A DNA stretch of 64,000 nt from contig DDTB01000032.1 in the NCBI GenBank assembly GCA_002343985.1, positions 1 to 64,000 of the forward strand. Reading direction: 5' to 3'. Under the pieces are notes generated by a model. That model made no database searches. It was given only the letters and a program-made list of their open reading frames with translations, and was not told where the DNA came from. Position 1 is the first letter of the stretch, and each line of letters opens with the position of its first letter. Positions 33,536 to 42,061 of the stretch are shown here, in pieces. Origin of the DNA: Chitinophagaceae bacterium UBA2375. Lineage in GTDB: Bacteria > Bacteroidota > Bacteroidia > Chitinophagales > Chitinophagaceae. The translations under genes and the position numbers were made by a program.

Positions 33536-34669
33536 ATGTCAATGATTGCTACATCAGCCGAACCGGTTCTTGCCACGGCTACGGATTTTTTACCCCTGCA
33601 GGGTACCGACTATGTTGAATTTTACGTGGGTAATGCCAAGCAGGCCGCCCATTATTACAAAACAGCGTTTGGCTTTCAATCGCTGGCTTATGCCGGGCCT
33701 GAAACGGGCGTTATGGATCGCGCCAGTTATGTGATACGTCAGAATAAACTCACGTTCGTATTAACAACCCCGCTTCGCCCGGGCAATGAAATGGCCGACC
33801 ATATTTATAAGCATGGAGATGGCGTAAAGGTGCTGGCGCTGAGGGTAGATGATGCCAGCGATGCATGGAAGCAAACCACCAGCCGCGGGGCCAAATCGTA
33901 TATGGAACCAAAAACATTGCGGGATGACCAGGGTGAAGTAGTCTTATCGGGTATCCATACATACGGAGATACCGTACACATGTTTGTGGAGCGCAAAAAT
34001 TACCATGGTGCATTCATGCCCGGATTTAAAAAATGGGAGTCGCATTATAACCCAAGTGAAACAGGCCTGCTGTATGTTGACCATTGCGTGGGCAATGTGG
34101 GTTGGAACCAGATGAACCCATGGGTGAAGTTTTATGAAGATGTGATGGGTTTCCGCAATATCCTCTCATTCGACGATAAGGACATCTCCACTGAATATTC
34201 GGCATTAATGAGTAAGGTGATGAGCAATGGAAACGGGTATGTGAAGTTCCCGATCAACGAACCGGCAGAAGGAAAAAAGAAAAGCCAGGTGGAAGAGTAC
34301 CTCGATTTTTACCAGGGCGAGGGTGTACAACATGTGGCAGTGGCTACCAATAATATTGTGGAGACCGTGACCGCTTTACGCGACCGCGGTGTGGAATTTT
34401 TAAGCATCCCGCATAGCTATTATGAAACAGTATTAGACAGGGTCGGGCATATTGATGAAGACCTGGCGCCCCTCCGCGAGCTGGGTATCCTGATCGACAG
34501 GGATGATGAGGGTTACCTGCTCCAAATCTTCAGCAAACCGGTGGAAGACCGCCCAACCCTTTTCTTCGAAATCATCCAGCGCAAGGGAGCAAAAAGCTTT
34601 GGTAAGGGAAACTTTAAAGCGCTCTTTGAAGCCTTGGAAAGGGAGCAAGCAATCCGAGGTAATTTGTAA
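33536..34669 (+). CDS. hppD: 4-hydroxyphenylpyruvate dioxygenase
   Basis: A 377-residue Fe(II) dioxygenase that converts 4-hydroxyphenylpyruvate to homogentisate in tyrosine breakdown. Two VOC-type halves are visible: DYVEFYVGNAKQAAHYYKTA and YVDHCVGNVGWNQM. The iron ligands are His in YVDHCVG, His in GVQHVAVAT and Glu in LFFEIIQRKG. No other gene of the homogentisate pathway is in the window. The gene has its own promoter and a long, strong terminator, so it is monocistronic. Confidence 0.95.
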   Translation: MSMIATSAEPVLATATDFLPLQGTDYVEFYVGNAKQAAHYYKTAFGFQSLAYAGPETGVMDRASYVIRQNKLTFVLTTPLRPGNEMADHIYKHGDGVKVLALRVDDASDAWKQTTSRGAKSYMEPKTLRDDQGEVVLSGIHTYGDTVHMFVERKNYHGAFMPGFKKWESHYNPSETGLLYVDHCVGNVGWNQMNPWVKFYEDVMGFRNILSFDDKDISTEYSALMSKVMSNGNGYVKFPINEPAEGKKKSQVEEYLDFYQGEGVQHVAVATNNIVETVTALRDRGVEFLSIPHSYYETVLDRVGHIDEDLAPLRELGILIDRDDEGYLLQIFSKPVEDRPTLFFEIIQRKGAKSFGKGNFKALFEALEREQAIRGNL

Positions 34670-34687
34670 TTCAAATATTTGATTATA

Positions 34688-34735
34688 AACCGGATGTGAA
34701 ATTTAATTAAAATTTTACATCCGGTTATTTGTTTA
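34688..34735 (+). terminator. Intrinsic terminator of hppD
   Basis: A 17-base stem AACCGGATGTGAAATTT/AAATTTTACATCCGGTT (34688-34704 and 34710-34726, one G-T pair), loop AATTA, then a T-rich ATTTGTTT. It begins 18 bases after the stop codon. Confidence 0.9.
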
Positions 34736-34849
34736 CGGAAATTACGAGTCTTATAACCCGAGTAGAATCGCCCGATTATGTTCAGGCTGTTCATCCGATG
34801 CGGAATTTTTTCTATTTTCATCGCCTGAAACAAGTTTTAGTTTTTGTCC

Positions 34850-35623
34850 ATGGCAATCCTTCAATCTATTCGCTACGCCTGTATTTGGGTCAGCTTTTTG
34901 GCCTTTGGCTTGACAGCCGGAGCGCAGACCAGTTTCATTGACGTACAAAAATCTTCCGCTAAAATCAACACGATTTTTAATAAATGGGAAGACTCGGTAC
35001 AACGACAATTTGAAAGGCAGAAACTGGCCTGGCCACCACATACCATGTACATCCGCTCCTTTAAATATGATAAACAATTGGAGGTATGGGTGAAGGGTGA
35101 AGACAGGTCGGAGCCATTTAAACTTTTCAAAACCTATAAAATTTGCATGCAGAGCGGTACTATGGGGCCCAAGCGCATGCAGGGCGATTACCAGGTACCG
35201 GAGGGTTTTTACCAAATCAATGAATTCAATCCCAATAGCAGCTACCACCTCTCTCTCGGGTTAAATTATCCCAACGCGTCTGACCGGATATTAAGTGATT
35301 CACTCAGGCCGGGAAATGCCATTTACATCCATGGCAACTGCGTATCCACCGGCTGTATCGCCATCAGCGACGCCCCGATTGAAGAACTTTATTTCATCGC
35401 TTCACATGTAAGGGCACAAGGCCAGGAATACATCCCGGTGCATGTGTACCCGGTCAGGTACCACAATAAGAAATCATTCGAGTACCTCGAAAATATGATG
35501 CGTAACAACGAATCGCTGCTGCGTTTCAATCAAAACCTGCGCGAAGTATATGAGTTTTTTGAGGCCCGCAAGCAAATACCGGTTATCCTGGTTAACCGCA
35601 AAGGAGAATATGTAATGAATTAA
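34850..35623 (+). CDS. Exported L,D-transpeptidase-family (YkuD) protein
   Basis: Read from the ATG at 34850, 257 residues with signal peptide (SIRYACIWVSFLAFGLTAGAQ). The YkuD catalytic region is present as IYIHGNCVSTGCIAISD, with the conserved His and the nucleophile Cys in the STGC motif. The upstream YQVPEGFYQINEFNPNSSYHL segment matches murein L,D-transpeptidases of the ErfK/YafK type. These enzymes make 3-3 crosslinks or attach proteins to peptidoglycan in the periplasm; which of these applies is unknown. It is convergent with lysC. A TAGTTTTTG element, one base longer than the -7 consensus, ends three bases before the ATG. Confidence 0.88.
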   Translation: MAILQSIRYACIWVSFLAFGLTAGAQTSFIDVQKSSAKINTIFNKWEDSVQRQFERQKLAWPPHTMYIRSFKYDKQLEVWVKGEDRSEPFKLFKTYKICMQSGTMGPKRMQGDYQVPEGFYQINEFNPNSSYHLSLGLNYPNASDRILSDSLRPGNAIYIHGNCVSTGCIAISDAPIEELYFIASHVRAQGQEYIPVHVYPVRYHNKKSFEYLENMMRNNESLLRFNQNLREVYEFFEARKQIPVILVNRKGEYVMN

Positions 35624-35631
35624 CCTGCGGC

Positions 35632-36897
35632 TTATTTCCTCATTAAAATCTGTACGGTTTCCTTAGTTTTTTGTTCCAGCACCACCTGCATGCCGGCAAT
35701 GAGATTGTCTATGACTTCTTCCGTGTAATGCCTGATTGTTAGCAACCTCAGGTCGCGTTGCAATTCCACGTCAAAAATTTCAGCCGCGGCAAGCGCCAAT
35801 TGGTCAATTTTTTCTGGGTGGTCGTCGAAGCAGCATAACAATGATATAGCCGTATTTTGAGATAGGTTTGGCTTAATCCTGATCTCCCTGAACAGTTCAT
35901 GCAATTGCTCCACCGGCTTATCTTCTACAAAAGAGAAATCGCGTGAACGGAACTGGATCAGCACCTGTTTTTGTTTGTCAACAATAATGGGCGGCAATGT
36001 TTTGGGATGTTTCGCGCTGATGATGGTTCCGGGCAGGGATTTGTCGAGGAAACTCTTCACATACAGCGGGATCTGCTTATTCTGCAGGGGTTTTATGGTT
36101 TTTGGGTGGATGACCTGTGCGCCATAATATGCCATCTCTATCACTTCGGTAAAACTCAGTTCGGGTATGCGCGTCGCTTCAGGGTATTGCTTAGGGTCGG
36201 CACTCATTACCGCTTCCACATCTTTCCAGATCGTCAACGATTCGGCGTCCAGCAGGTTCGCGAAAATGGCGGCGGAATAATCGCTGCCCTCGCGCCCCAG
36301 TGTGGTGCTTTCATTCTCATCGGTCGATCCAATATAACCCTGGGTAATCACCAGGTCATGATGCTTAAACAATGGCTTTATTTGTTCGTCTACCTGTTTA
36401 CGGGTATAGTCCCAATCAATGCCCGCATCCCTGAATTGGTCATCCGTCCGAAGGATATCCCTGACATCCACCCAAACTGCCTGTACACCCTGTTCCTGCA
36501 GGTAATGACAAACAATGGCCGTGCTCATCAATTCGCCACAGCAAACAATCTGGTCATAATAGTAATCGTAATTGCGCACCGGCTTATCGTGCAGCAGCCA
36601 TTCCACTTCTGTAAAAAAATCTTTCAGTTGTTTTTCCGCGGCCAGTGCCCGGAGTGTAACCAGGTATTTTAATGTATTGAGGTGGCTGTCTTTGATCTGC
36701 TCAAAAAGTTGGAGGGCCTCATCGCGCCTGCCTGCGTAAAATGATTCCGCTACTTTTTCCAGCGCGTTGGTGGTTTTGCCCATGGCAGAAATAATCACGA
36801 GTTTGCTGCCGCTGTTTTCCTCAGCCATAATCCGGCTGCTGTTCCGGATGCGTTCCACACTATTGATACTGGCCCCACCGAATTTGTACACTTTCAT
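35632..36897 (-). CDS. lysC: Aspartate kinase
   Basis: A 421-residue monofunctional aspartokinase, the first step of lysine, threonine and methionine synthesis. The N-terminal kinase motif is KFGGASINS (usually KFGGTSV). Further kinase motifs are FTEVIEMAYYGAQVIHPKT and GREGSDYSAAIFANLL. The C-terminal 140 residues form the two ACT domains that would bind the feedback inhibitor. It is not fused to homoserine dehydrogenase. It is divergent from fbp across a 103-base gap with back-to-back promoter elements. Confidence 0.93.
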   Translation of the reverse strand: MKVYKFGGASINSVERIRNSSRIMAEENSGSKLVIISAMGKTTNALEKVAESFYAGRRDEALQLFEQIKDSHLNTLKYLVTLRALAAEKQLKDFFTEVEWLLHDKPVRNYDYYYDQIVCCGELMSTAIVCHYLQEQGVQAVWVDVRDILRTDDQFRDAGIDWDYTRKQVDEQIKPLFKHHDLVITQGYIGSTDENESTTLGREGSDYSAAIFANLLDAESLTIWKDVEAVMSADPKQYPEATRIPELSFTEVIEMAYYGAQVIHPKTIKPLQNKQIPLYVKSFLDKSLPGTIISAKHPKTLPPIIVDKQKQVLIQFRSRDFSFVEDKPVEQLHELFREIRIKPNLSQNTAISLLCCFDDHPEKIDQLALAAAEIFDVELQRDLRLLTIRHYTEEVIDNLIAGMQVVLEQKTKETVQILMRK

Positions 36898-36948
36898 GCG
36901 CTAAGATTGAGTTTTCCGCAATACCCTCCGGCCTTGCTGAATAGTTAT

Positions 36949-36969
36949 TACATTTGGGCAACAAAACTA
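36949..36969. promoter_or_regulatory. Divergent -7 boxes of fbp (plus) and lysC (minus)
   Basis: TACATTTG (36949-36956, plus) precedes fbp by 44 bases; TAGTTTTG (minus, 36969-36962) precedes lysC by 64 bases. Both match TAnnTTTG exactly and are only five bases apart, pointing away from each other with overlapping promoter regions. Confidence 0.5.
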
Positions 36970-37000
36970 ACTTCGTTCATCGTAAACAGAAAATTGATTT

Positions 37001-38014
37001 ATGGTCATCAACAGAAAGATACAGACGCTGGATGAATTCACCATCCAGCAAATGCGTGATTTCCCTCAGGCTACCGGAGAACTTTCGGGGCTCCTCCGCG
37101 ATATTGGCCTGGCTGCCAAAAGGGTCCATGTGGAAGTGAATAAGGCTGGTTTGGTGGATATCCTGGGTGATGCCGGTACCATGAATGTGCAGGGGGAAGA
37201 AGTGAAAAAACTGGACGTGTTTGCCAATAACCAATTCATGGGCGTACTCAGGCATGGCATCAGTTGCGCGGGTATCGGAAGCGAAGAGCTCGATGATGTG
37301 GTGATTTTTGATGATGAAATCAGTAACCAGTCTAAATACGTATGCCTCTTTGATCCGCTCGATGGCAGCAGCAATATCGATGTGAATGTGTCGATTGGCA
37401 CCATCTTCAGCATCTACCGCCGGGTCAGCGAAAAGGGGAAGCCCGCGCGAAAAGAAGATTTCCTGCAGCCGGGCAATAAGCAAGTGGCGGCAGGTTATGT
37501 TATTTATGGTTCTTCCACTATGCTGGTGTACGCCACCAGGCGCGGCGTGAATGGGTTTACGCTCGATCAGGCCATTGGTGAATTCACCCTGAGCCACCCG
37601 GATATCAAATGCCCCGAAAAAGGAAAGATTTATTCCGTGAACCACGGTAACTTTTTCCAGTACGATGAAAAAGTGAGGGAATATATCACGGTTTGCCAGA
37701 AAAAGGATAAAACCAACGGTGGGCCATATACGCAACGCTATATAGGCAGTATGGTGGCCGACGTACACCGAAACCTGATCAAAGGGGGCATTTTTATGTA
37801 CCCGGGCACTACCGATAAGCCAAAGGGCAAACTGCGCCTGATGTACGAATGCAACCCATTCGCCTTTATCGTGGAAAAAGCAGGTGGCAAAGCCACAAAC
37901 GGACAAATCCGCATTTTAGACGTTGAGCCTACCGATGTGCACCAGCGTACACCATTATTCATTGGCAGCAGGCTGATGATGGATGAACTGGAAAGCATTA
38001 CCATGGTTCCTTAA
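37001..38014 (+). CDS. fbp: Class I fructose-1,6-bisphosphatase
   Basis: A 337-residue enzyme of gluconeogenesis that hydrolyses fructose 1,6-bisphosphate. The metal-binding signature CLFDPLDGSSNIDVNVSIGTIFSIY is intact, and the C-terminal substrate region is GKLRLMYECNPFAFIVEKAGGKA with the conserved Glu. Length fits class I. The following ABC ATPase gene starts 11 bases after its stop, so they may share a transcript. Confidence 0.96.
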   Translation: MVINRKIQTLDEFTIQQMRDFPQATGELSGLLRDIGLAAKRVHVEVNKAGLVDILGDAGTMNVQGEEVKKLDVFANNQFMGVLRHGISCAGIGSEELDDVVIFDDEISNQSKYVCLFDPLDGSSNIDVNVSIGTIFSIYRRVSEKGKPARKEDFLQPGNKQVAAGYVIYGSSTMLVYATRRGVNGFTLDQAIGEFTLSHPDIKCPEKGKIYSVNHGNFFQYDEKVREYITVCQKKDKTNGGPYTQRYIGSMVADVHRNLIKGGIFMYPGTTDKPKGKLRLMYECNPFAFIVEKAGGKATNGQIRILDVEPTDVHQRTPLFIGSRLMMDELESITMVP

Positions 38015-38024
38015 AATTTCACAA

Positions 38025-38801
38025 GTGTCAACTCAACCACTACAAAAAGTCATCATCTCAGTAAAGAACCTGGTCAAGGACTACGGCGATTTCAGGGCCG
38101 TTGACCATATTTCCTTTGATGTATTTGATGGGGAAATATTTGGTTTGTTAGGCCCTAACGGCGCCGGAAAATCAACTACGCTCGAAATCATTGAAACCCT
38201 GAGGGAGAAATCCGGCGGGGATGTGTGGGTGGATGGCTTCGACCTCGACAAAGCGCCGCAGGAAATTAAAAAAATCATTGGGGTGCAATTGCAAACATCC
38301 GGCTTTTATCCCGGCCTGAACCTGGTGGAACTGTTGCATCTCTTTGGTGGATTGTATAACAGGGAAGTGGATGCCATCGACCTGTTGAAAAAAGTGAACC
38401 TGGAAGATAAAGCCAAAAATAAAAGCAAGGAACTCAGTGGTGGCCAGAAGCAACGCTTTACCATCGCCACCACCCTCATCAATAAACCACGCATCATATT
38501 TCTTGACGAACCAACCACAGGCCTCGACCCGCAAGCCAGGCGCAGTTTATGGGAACTGATCCGCGAAATACGCCAGCAGGGCACCACCGTTATCCTGACC
38601 ACACATTATATGGATGAAGCCGAGCAACTATGCGACCGCATCGCCATTATGGATAAAGGGCGCATCATTAAGTTAGATTCGCCAGATCATATGATAGATG
38701 AACTGGTGGCAACCGGTTTCGAGCGTCCACGCCAGGTGAAAGCCGCCAACCTCGAAGATGTATTCATACATTTAACAGGCAGGGAAATCAGGGATGAATG
38801 A
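38025..38801 (+). CDS. ABC transporter ATP-binding protein (ABC-2 exporter type)
   Basis: Read from the GTG at 38025 (258 residues); an in-frame ATG at 37983 inside fbp would add 14 unlikely residues. Walker A is GPNGAGKST, the signature LSGGQKQR, Walker B IIFLDEPTTGLDP, and the switch His in LTTHYMDEAEQLCDR. The pattern is that of the CcmA/NodI-like ATPases working with ABC-2 permeases. No permease gene is adjacent; the partner must be elsewhere. The next gene encodes an FKBP isomerase. Confidence 0.9.
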   Translation: MSTQPLQKVIISVKNLVKDYGDFRAVDHISFDVFDGEIFGLLGPNGAGKSTTLEIIETLREKSGGDVWVDGFDLDKAPQEIKKIIGVQLQTSGFYPGLNLVELLHLFGGLYNREVDAIDLLKKVNLEDKAKNKSKELSGGQKQRFTIATTLINKPRIIFLDEPTTGLDPQARRSLWELIREIRQQGTTVILTTHYMDEAEQLCDRIAIMDKGRIIKLDSPDHMIDELVATGFERPRQVKAANLEDVFIHLTGREIRDE

Positions 38802-38855
38802 TTGGTTGTTTATTTGCAGCATTATTTTATACACTTATATAGAAATCGTCCATTC

Positions 38856-39569
38856 ATGAAAAAAGTATTGTTCCTGTGTTTATTGTCTGCCACAGGCAGT
38901 TATTCAGCTTTTGCCCAGAAACCCAAACCGGCGCCGGCCGCACCCGGTAAGCCTGTATTAACCAATTCCATTGATAGTTTCAGCTATGCCGTTGGCTTAA
39001 GCGTTGCCGGGAGCTTACAGGAGCAGGGAGTGGGGAAAGTGAATACACAACTGATCGCAAGGGGCATCAATGAAGCGCTGGCCAATCAAAAAACCTTATT
39101 AACCAAAGAACAGGCGAACATGACATTGCAGCAAAAACTACAGGAATACGCGAAGAACAAAGTCAATGCGGAGAAGGCACGCGGCGCGGCCTATATGGAG
39201 CAAAATAAAAAGAGGAAGGAAGTGGTCAGCCTGCCTAATGGGTTGCAGTACGAAGTGATGCAAAGCGGTGAAGCCGGCGGGCCAAAGCCAACAGCCAAAG
39301 ACACGGTGGTGGTTCATTACACAGGCACCCTTGTTGACGGTACGGTTTTCGATAGTTCCGTGCAGCGCGGCGAACCGGCAACTTTCCCGGTGGGCGGCGT
39401 GATCCAGGGCTGGACGAAAATCCTGCAATTAATGACTAAGGGCGATAAATGGAAGGTAGTGATCCCCAGCGAACTTGGATACGGCGATAACGGTGCCGGG
39501 CATACAATCAAACCGGGCGCAACACTGATTTTCGAAATCAATCTTATTGATATTAAACCTGCGCAATAA
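38856..39569 (+). CDS. FKBP-type peptidyl-prolyl isomerase (FkpA/Mip-like)
   Basis: Read from the ATG at 38856 (MKKVLFLCLLSATGSYSAFAQ signal peptide), 237 residues. The N-terminal helical dimerisation region (SFSYAVGLSVAGSLQEQGVGKV, then TKEQANMTLQQKLQEY) is followed by a complete FKBP domain (VVVHYTGTLVDGTVFDSS, FPVGGVIQGWTKILQLMTKGDKW, PSELGYGDNGAG, LIFEINLIDI). It would catalyse proline isomerisation and chaperone periplasmic folding. There is no lipobox. It is followed after two bases by the DinB/YfiT-type gene. Confidence 0.92.
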   Translation: MKKVLFLCLLSATGSYSAFAQKPKPAPAAPGKPVLTNSIDSFSYAVGLSVAGSLQEQGVGKVNTQLIARGINEALANQKTLLTKEQANMTLQQKLQEYAKNKVNAEKARGAAYMEQNKKRKEVVSLPNGLQYEVMQSGEAGGPKPTAKDTVVVHYTGTLVDGTVFDSSVQRGEPATFPVGGVIQGWTKILQLMTKGDKWKVVIPSELGYGDNGAGHTIKPGATLIFEINLIDIKPAQ

Positions 39570-39571
39570 AT

Positions 39572-40102
39572 ATGTCTGCAGACACGCTTTCCTTTCCCAT
39601 CGGAAAATATGTGGAGCAACCTTACAGTGAGGGCCAACAACGGTTATGGATAAACGATATCCGCATGTTGCCCGGCGATATGGAACAGGTGATCCTGAAC
39701 CTCGACGAAGCGCAACTGAACACGCCTTACCGGGAGGGTGGATGGACGCTTCGCCAGGTGGTACACCATGTTGCCGACAGCCACATGAACGCGTTTATCC
39801 GTTTCAAATTGGGGCTTACGGAGGAACGCCCGCAGATAAAACCCTACCAACAGGACGCATGGGCCAAATTGCCGGATGTGGAGCGTGTACCCGTCAATAT
39901 TTCCCTGACTTTGCTTCATACCTTGCATACCCGCTGGGCGGAACTCCTGTTGTCAATGTCTGATCAGGATTGGGACAGAACCGTCATTCATCCCGAATAC
40001 CAGAAAGAAATGAACCTTTGGTACCTGCTGGGGCTTTATGCATGGCATGGCAGGCACCACGTAGCGCATATACGCTCACTCAGGAACAGGATGGGCTGGT
40101 AG
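39572..40102 (+). CDS. DinB/YfiT-family metal-dependent protein, possible bacillithiol transferase
   Basis: A 176-residue four-helix protein of the DinB superfamily, YfiT branch. Candidate metal ligands are His in VVHHVADSHMNAF and the C-terminal HHVAHI (HxxxH). Members of this superfamily include bacillithiol S-transferases in Firmicutes; since bshC is also in this window, such a role is plausible but not shown. It starts two bases after the FKBP gene and is followed by the NUDIX gene after 36 bases, all on the same strand. Confidence 0.82.
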   Translation: MSADTLSFPIGKYVEQPYSEGQQRLWINDIRMLPGDMEQVILNLDEAQLNTPYREGGWTLRQVVHHVADSHMNAFIRFKLGLTEERPQIKPYQQDAWAKLPDVERVPVNISLTLLHTLHTRWAELLLSMSDQDWDRTVIHPEYQKEMNLWYLLGLYAWHGRHHVAHIRSLRNRMGW

Positions 40103-40138
40103 GGGTAACCGTTAGTTATTCAAGTTCAAACAATTCTT

Positions 40139-40687
40139 ATGTCTGTTGAATTATTATCGTCTTCATACCTGAACAAGCATATGTATTTTACCGCCCGGCG
40201 CGACAGTTACCGCACGCGAGATGGTAAAATTGTAGATCCGTACTTTGTGGTGGAACTGCCCACCAGCGTAGTGGCGATGGCCATCACAGAAAATAATGAA
40301 GTGATCCTGATCAACCAGTACCGGCATCCGTTGGGCGAAAACCTGCTGGAATTACCCGGTGGTTTTATTGATGAAGGTGAAATACCTCACCAGGCTGTAG
40401 AAAGGGAATTGCTTGAAGAGACCGGCTATAGCTTCGATCATGTACAATATCTTGGCATGACAGCCGCTAACCCCGGAGTCTTGAATAATGTTACCCATAT
40501 GTTTGTGGCTACCGGCGGTAAAAAAACAGCCGAACAAAATCTGGATGCCAACGAAGAAATTGACATCATCCTGAAGCCACTCGCCGATACGCGTGCATTG
40601 CTGCAACAGCATGGCATCCGGCAAAGCATGCATGCCCTGTGCATTTTTTATGCATTTCAATACTTAGACGGGTTAGAGGGAAAATAG
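40139..40687 (+). CDS. NUDIX hydrolase (ADP-ribose pyrophosphatase-like)
   Basis: A 182-residue protein with a complete Nudix box GFIDEGEIPHQAVERELLEE (G75 onward, RELLEETGY with the catalytic Glu pair at 93-94). The spacing and the YRHPLGENLLELPGG lead-in resemble ADP-sugar pyrophosphatases (NudF group). The true substrate is unknown. Its last 15 bases overlap the 3' end of folC, which is convergent. Confidence 0.88.
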   Translation: MSVELLSSSYLNKHMYFTARRDSYRTRDGKIVDPYFVVELPTSVVAMAITENNEVILINQYRHPLGENLLELPGGFIDEGEIPHQAVERELLEETGYSFDHVQYLGMTAANPGVLNNVTHMFVATGGKKTAEQNLDANEEIDIILKPLADTRALLQQHGIRQSMHALCIFYAFQYLDGLEGK

Positions 40688-41980
40688 TGCCTGGTTGATT
40701 TCCGCTATCACAAAAAAACTGCCGCATACAATTACCACATCATCTTCGCAGGCCTGGCCCAGCGCCGTTTCGAGTGCTTCATTCACATCGTCAAAGCTTT
40801 CGCCCTTCAATCCCATTGCGCCTGCCTGTTCGCGCAACATATCGGCAGGTAAAGCCCTGGGTATATGCGCCTGGGTGAAATAGTATTTTTTTGAAGGGTC
40901 GAATAAGGATAGAACCCCCGATAAATCCTTGTCGTTAACAAAGCCCATCACAAAATGCCAGTTGCCTTGCGGGTATTGCTCCTCTAACTGCATCATGATT
41001 TTAGCGATCCCATCTTTATTATGGCCTACATCCAGGATAAGGTCCGGCCTGCGCCTGATCAGGTCCCAGCGCCCGGCCAATCCCGTTAATTTTTTGACTG
41101 ATCGGAGTGCCGATTGCACCTGTTCGTCCGGTAAATGAAACCCTGATTTATTTAGTATACGCGTTGCCGTTAGTACCGTGCAAAGGTTTTGACGTTGGTA
41201 TTGTCCTGCCAGGTCAAGCCTGTAGTCAATCCTGCGGTGGTTCTTTTTATCAGACAGTTCGCAAATCATCTGCCCGTCTTCATATTGTGTTGATAACACT
41301 TCATAATAATTGCCCGCTTCATATAAAACCGAACCGCTGTCCCTGGCTTTCGTTTCAAAAACGGGCCTTGTTTCAGGCATCATTTCGCCTATTACTGCCT
41401 GTATGCCTTTTTTGATGATGCCGGCTTTTTCCCAGGCGATTTTTTCGAGTGTATCACCCAACAGGTTCATGTGGTCATAACCGATATTGGTGATGACGGA
41501 TAATACCGGTGTAATGATATTGGTGCTGTCTAAACGCCCGCCCAGACCGGTTTCTATGATGGCTATATCAACCTGCTCACATGCAAAGTATTCAAATGCC
41601 ATGGCAACAGTCAGCTCAAAAAATGAAGGTTTGATTTCAGTGCAGGCTTCTTTCATCCGGCCCACAAATTCTACTACGGCTTGTTCGCTGATCATTTCCC
41701 CGTTGATCCTGATCCGCTCCCTGAAATCATGGATATGCGGTGACGTGTACAGGCCGGTTTTATATCCGGCAGTTTGACAAATGGCTGCCAGCATATGGCT
41801 GGTGCTTCCTTTCCCGTTTGTACCGGCGATATGCACGGATCGGAATTTTTTCTCTGGGTTTCCCAATATGGCACAAAGCGCGATGGTATTGTGCAGGTCT
41901 GTTTTATAAGCAGCCTGGCCGATGCGGCTGAACATCGGTAATTGCTCATATAACCAGTTGATGGTTTCTGGATAGTTCAT
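40673..41980 (-). CDS. folC: Folylpolyglutamate/dihydrofolate synthase
   Basis: Read from the ATG at 41980 (MNYPETINWLYEQLP), 435 residues; the upstream in-frame ATG at 42004 adds eight residues and overlaps the terminator region. Mur-ligase-type ATPase motifs are SVHIAGTNGKGSTSHML (P-loop) and IIETGLGGRLDSTNII; the carbamylated-Lys region and C-terminal domain RWDLIRRRPDLILDVGHNKDGI follow. It adds glutamate to folates and in many bacteria also makes dihydrofolate. It lies downstream of the TonB-like gene, beyond a terminator. Confidence 0.94.
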   Translation of the reverse strand: MNYPETINWLYEQLPMFSRIGQAAYKTDLHNTIALCAILGNPEKKFRSVHIAGTNGKGSTSHMLAAICQTAGYKTGLYTSPHIHDFRERIRINGEMISEQAVVEFVGRMKEACTEIKPSFFELTVAMAFEYFACEQVDIAIIETGLGGRLDSTNIITPVLSVITNIGYDHMNLLGDTLEKIAWEKAGIIKKGIQAVIGEMMPETRPVFETKARDSGSVLYEAGNYYEVLSTQYEDGQMICELSDKKNHRRIDYRLDLAGQYQRQNLCTVLTATRILNKSGFHLPDEQVQSALRSVKKLTGLAGRWDLIRRRPDLILDVGHNKDGIAKIMMQLEEQYPQGNWHFVMGFVNDKDLSGVLSLFDPSKKYYFTQAHIPRALPADMLREQAGAMGLKGESFDDVNEALETALGQACEDDVVIVCGSFFVIAEINQALFSL

Positions 41981-42012
41981 TCGGATAGCGTCATTTCCTC
42001 CCAAATGTCAAT

Positions 42013-42043
42013 AAAAAAAGGAACAGTTATCAACTGCCCCTTT
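42013..42043 (-). terminator. Intrinsic terminator of the TonB-like gene
   Basis: On the minus strand AAAGGGGCAGTT pairs with AACTGTTCCTTT (CAGTT/AACTG plus AAAGG/CCTTT, with internal mismatches), loop GAT, followed by a run of T. It sits 19 bases after the stop and 33 bases before folC. Confidence 0.75.
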
Positions 42044-42061
42044 CTATCATTTTATGAAAAA

